From an uncultured Lysobacterales bacterium (GTDB lineage: Bacteria > Pseudomonadota > Gammaproteobacteria > Xanthomonadales > SZUA-36), in NCBI GenBank assembly GCA_937924405.1, contig CALDVW010000077.1, positions 1-64,000 of the forward strand: a stretch of 64,000 bases of DNA. The letters run 5' to 3'. Positions 63,556 through 64,000 of the stretch are shown in pieces (within the stretch, counting starts at the first letter, position 1; each line of letters begins with the position of its first letter). The translations under genes and the position numbers were made by a program. The notes beneath the pieces were generated by a model, which was not told where the DNA came from, ran no database searches, and saw only the letters and a list, made by a program, of their open reading frames with translations.

Positions 63556-63957
63556 ATGTCAGGAGATATGTCATCCAACAGGCCTTATCTTCTGAGGGCT
63601 CTTTACCAGTGGATCGGCGACAACCACATGACCCCGCATATCCTGGTTGAAGCGGAAATGGACGGGGTGGATGTTCCTGACCAGGCTGTTCAGAAGGGCA
63701 AGGTGATTCTCAACATCGACAACGCCGCCGTGCGTGAAATTGACCTGGGCAACGATTGGCTGACATTCAAAGCCCGTTTTTCCGGCAGGGAACACAGCGT
63801 AACCGTGCCGATCGAAGCAGTGCTTGCGATCTATGCCAAGGAAAACGGGCAGGGTATGATGTTTTCCCAGGACGATGAAACACTACCGCCGGATGACCCG
63901 GATTCCGACCCCGATCCAATGCCCGCAAAAAGGCCCCACCTGAAAATCGTAAAGTAG
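63556..63957 (+). CDS. sspB: ClpXP adaptor SspB
   Basis: A 133-aa adaptor that delivers ssrA-tagged proteins to ClpXP. The N-terminal dimer/peptide-binding domain has NRPYLLRALYQWIGDN and an acidic linker. The C-terminal ClpX-binding tail ends RPHLKIVK. The start may be ATG 63556 or 63568. Confidence 0.93.
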   Translation: MSGDMSSNRPYLLRALYQWIGDNHMTPHILVEAEMDGVDVPDQAVQKGKVILNIDNAAVREIDLGNDWLTFKARFSGREHSVTVPIEAVLAIYAKENGQGMMFSQDDETLPPDDPDSDPDPMPAKRPHLKIVK

Positions 63958-63971
63958 GAAAGGGCCCTTGC

Positions 63972-64000
63972 TTATTTGAGCCGTTCGATGATCTGTCCGT
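63972..64000 (-). CDS. 3' end of a convergent gene (partial)
   Basis: Read on the minus strand, the last bases encode GQIIERLK followed by TAA (63972-63974). This looks like the C-terminus of a gene entering from the right edge, convergent with sspB. It is too short to identify. Confidence 0.35.

Overview
The window looks like a chromosomal segment of a respiring, moderately GC-rich Gram-negative gammaproteobacterium, probably marine or otherwise free-living. The evidence is the block degS/algW, petABC, sspAB, the rnfABCDGE-nth set next to metG-mrp-dcd, an outer-membrane TonB-dependent receptor and an AsmA-type protein. No tRNA, rRNA, phage, IS transposase or CRISPR array is visible. Many starts are TTG or GTG, and 1-4 base stop/start overlaps are common.

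Layout. 1-8.2 kb is accessory: orphan genes (fused receiver/thioredoxin-reductase-like flavoprotein, CopD-like, DUF1772, GFA, DUF2306, an epimerase, an octopine-dehydrogenase-like enzyme), degenerate palindromic repeats and a decayed second GFA gene. 8.4-15 kb has a TonB receptor behind a palindrome-rich promoter, two small membrane proteins, an AsmA protein and two small proteins. 15.3-17 kb is the methionine-salvage pair mtnA-aldolase. Convergent to it are alr and an aldehyde dehydrogenase (17-19.6 kb). 19.8-29.1 kb is a formate dehydrogenase operon: CoA ligase, fdsG, fdsB, fdsA, fdhD, fdsD, mobA, moeA. Next come lhgO, a quinone-reductase/esterase/BCCT-transporter operon joined by TTGA overlaps (30.4-34.6 kb), two orphan pseudopilins, small secreted proteins and a metallophosphatase (34.6-39.5 kb). 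Housekeeping genes follow: an FAD-linked 2-hydroxyacid dehydrogenase, nadC, a Trm112-like gene, purE, purK, argD and rnt (39.5-45.6 kb).

46.6-49.3 kb holds the most interesting locus. It is a complete hvfA-hvfB-hvfC-hvfD (DUF692/MNIO) RiPP-type operon. Its precursor is secreted and carries seven Cys motifs: four EGKCG at the ends and three EGSCG in a perfectly phased 30-bp tandem repeat in the middle. 49.5-57.2 kb is nth, the full Rnf complex and metG. 57.3-64 kb is mrp, dcd, degS, the cytochrome bc1 operon and sspAB.

How the genes fit together. FdsGBAD would oxidise formate to NADH, with FdhD, MobA and MoeA supplying the molybdenum centre. Rnf and cytochrome bc1 handle NADH/ferredoxin and quinol electrons. 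MtnA with a class II aldolase suggests the DHAP shunt for methylthio-sugar salvage. The hvf operon probably makes a thiol-derived, metal-binding modified peptide. Functions are read from protein motifs remembered by family. Nothing was searched or computed against databases.
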